This document shows positions 63,801 to 64,000 of a stretch of DNA of 64,000 bases, in pieces. Every line of letters begins with the position of its first letter. Position 1 is the first letter of the stretch. Under the pieces are notes generated by a model, which searched no databases, was not told the DNA's origin, and was given only the letters and a program-made list of their open reading frames with translations. The DNA is from Acanthococcus lagerstroemiae. Lineage: Eukaryota > Arthropoda > Insecta > Hemiptera > Eriococcidae. The DNA lies in the NCBI GenBank assembly GCA_031841125.1, contig JAJSSI010000023.1:60001-124000 (forward strand), written 5' to 3'. A program made the translations under genes and the position numbers.

Positions 63801-63820
63801 CGACGAATTCGAATCCGTCG
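63801..63820. promoter_or_regulatory. 20 bp dyad in the monomer (representative copy)
   Basis: CGACGAATTCGAATCCGTCG pairs with its own reverse complement at all but one position per arm, centred on TTCGAA. It occurs once in most monomers of all three arrays. One subfamily has ATTCAAATCC and another AAATCGAATCC, which weaken the symmetry. A protein-binding role is only inferred from symmetry and conservation. Confidence 0.5.
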
Positions 63821-64000
63821 TCAGAATTGAGCTATAGTCATTTTCTCACCCGAATTGACCAATTTTCCCAACATTTTCCAGCGTATCTCGGGAACGCAGT
63901 GTCGCCGCCAAATTTGAACACCGAATTCGAACTCAGCGTGTAAAATTGAGTCGAAAACAGTCTTTAATTCAAAATTTTTGGTTTTTTCGAATTTTGAAAA

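Larger units (their letters stand above)
54971..64000 (+). repeat. Satellite array 3, + orientation
   Basis: About 31 monomers, the same orientation as array 1, continuing beyond the right edge. The first ~2.5 kb carries mixed subfamily variants (CAGAATGGAGC, CTCGAGAACG, CCCATCATT types). From about 57.5 kb the monomers are close to a single consensus. Confidence 0.97.
57565..64000 (+). repeat. Highly homogeneous satellite block
   Basis: About 22 monomers that differ by only a few positions each, mostly CCCGAATTG versus CCCAAATTG and linker length (283 to 295 bp). This contrasts with the diverse, block-structured array 1 and suggests recent amplification or efficient homogenisation. Consensus-driven assembly could exaggerate it. 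Confidence 0.8.

Noticed and set aside
1..64000. CRISPR array
   Set aside because: The repeats are ~292 bp head-to-tail units without unique spacers, typical of eukaryotic satellite DNA.

Overview
The window is eukaryotic, probably animal and most likely arthropod. That placement rests on a large ~292 bp satellite array, intron-type splice signals and a nested hAT-like MITE. No gene gives a firm taxon. There is no sign of prokaryotic gene organisation, and almost every open reading frame is an incidental frame of the satellite monomer.

Layout: (1) 1-25099, satellite array in the + direction (about 86 monomers), running off the left edge. (2) 25100-30428, a 5329 bp transposon-like element, copy 1. 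(3) 30429-49641, the same satellite in the - direction (about 66 monomers). (4) 49642-54970, copy 2 of the element in inverse orientation, also 5329 bp. (5) 54971-64000, satellite again in the + direction (about 31 monomers), running off the right edge.

The element has 19 bp terminal inverted repeats (CCCCATYAACCAGATTGAC) and long subterminal zones dense in near-palindromic TTGAYRTCAA words. Its left end is tandemly duplicated. It carries a nested 248 bp hAT-like MITE and traces of a spliced gene with two in-frame stops. I recognise no transposase. In the places I compared, the two copies differ only in three simple-sequence runs.

The main result is structural. Each element copy sits exactly where the satellite changes strand. 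If the middle block (30429-49641) is inverted in silico, both insertion sites become ordinary uninterrupted monomers with a 2-3 bp target duplication (AT and TAT), and the rebuilt junctions match monomer variants found elsewhere in the arrays. This suggests two independent insertions in opposite orientation into one continuous array. Recombination between the inverted copies would then have flipped the 19.2 kb between them. An assembly orientation error between identical inverted repeats would look the same.

The arrays also record satellite turnover: multi-kilobase duplications (offsets 2065, 5828, 6148, 7581 and 5241 bp), dimeric (582 bp) and heptameric (~2.04 kb) higher-order units, a precise one-monomer unequal-crossover deletion, and a very homogeneous block from 57.5 kb to the right edge. 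A short AT linker in the monomer is a hotspot for length changes, (TA)n expansion and both element insertions.
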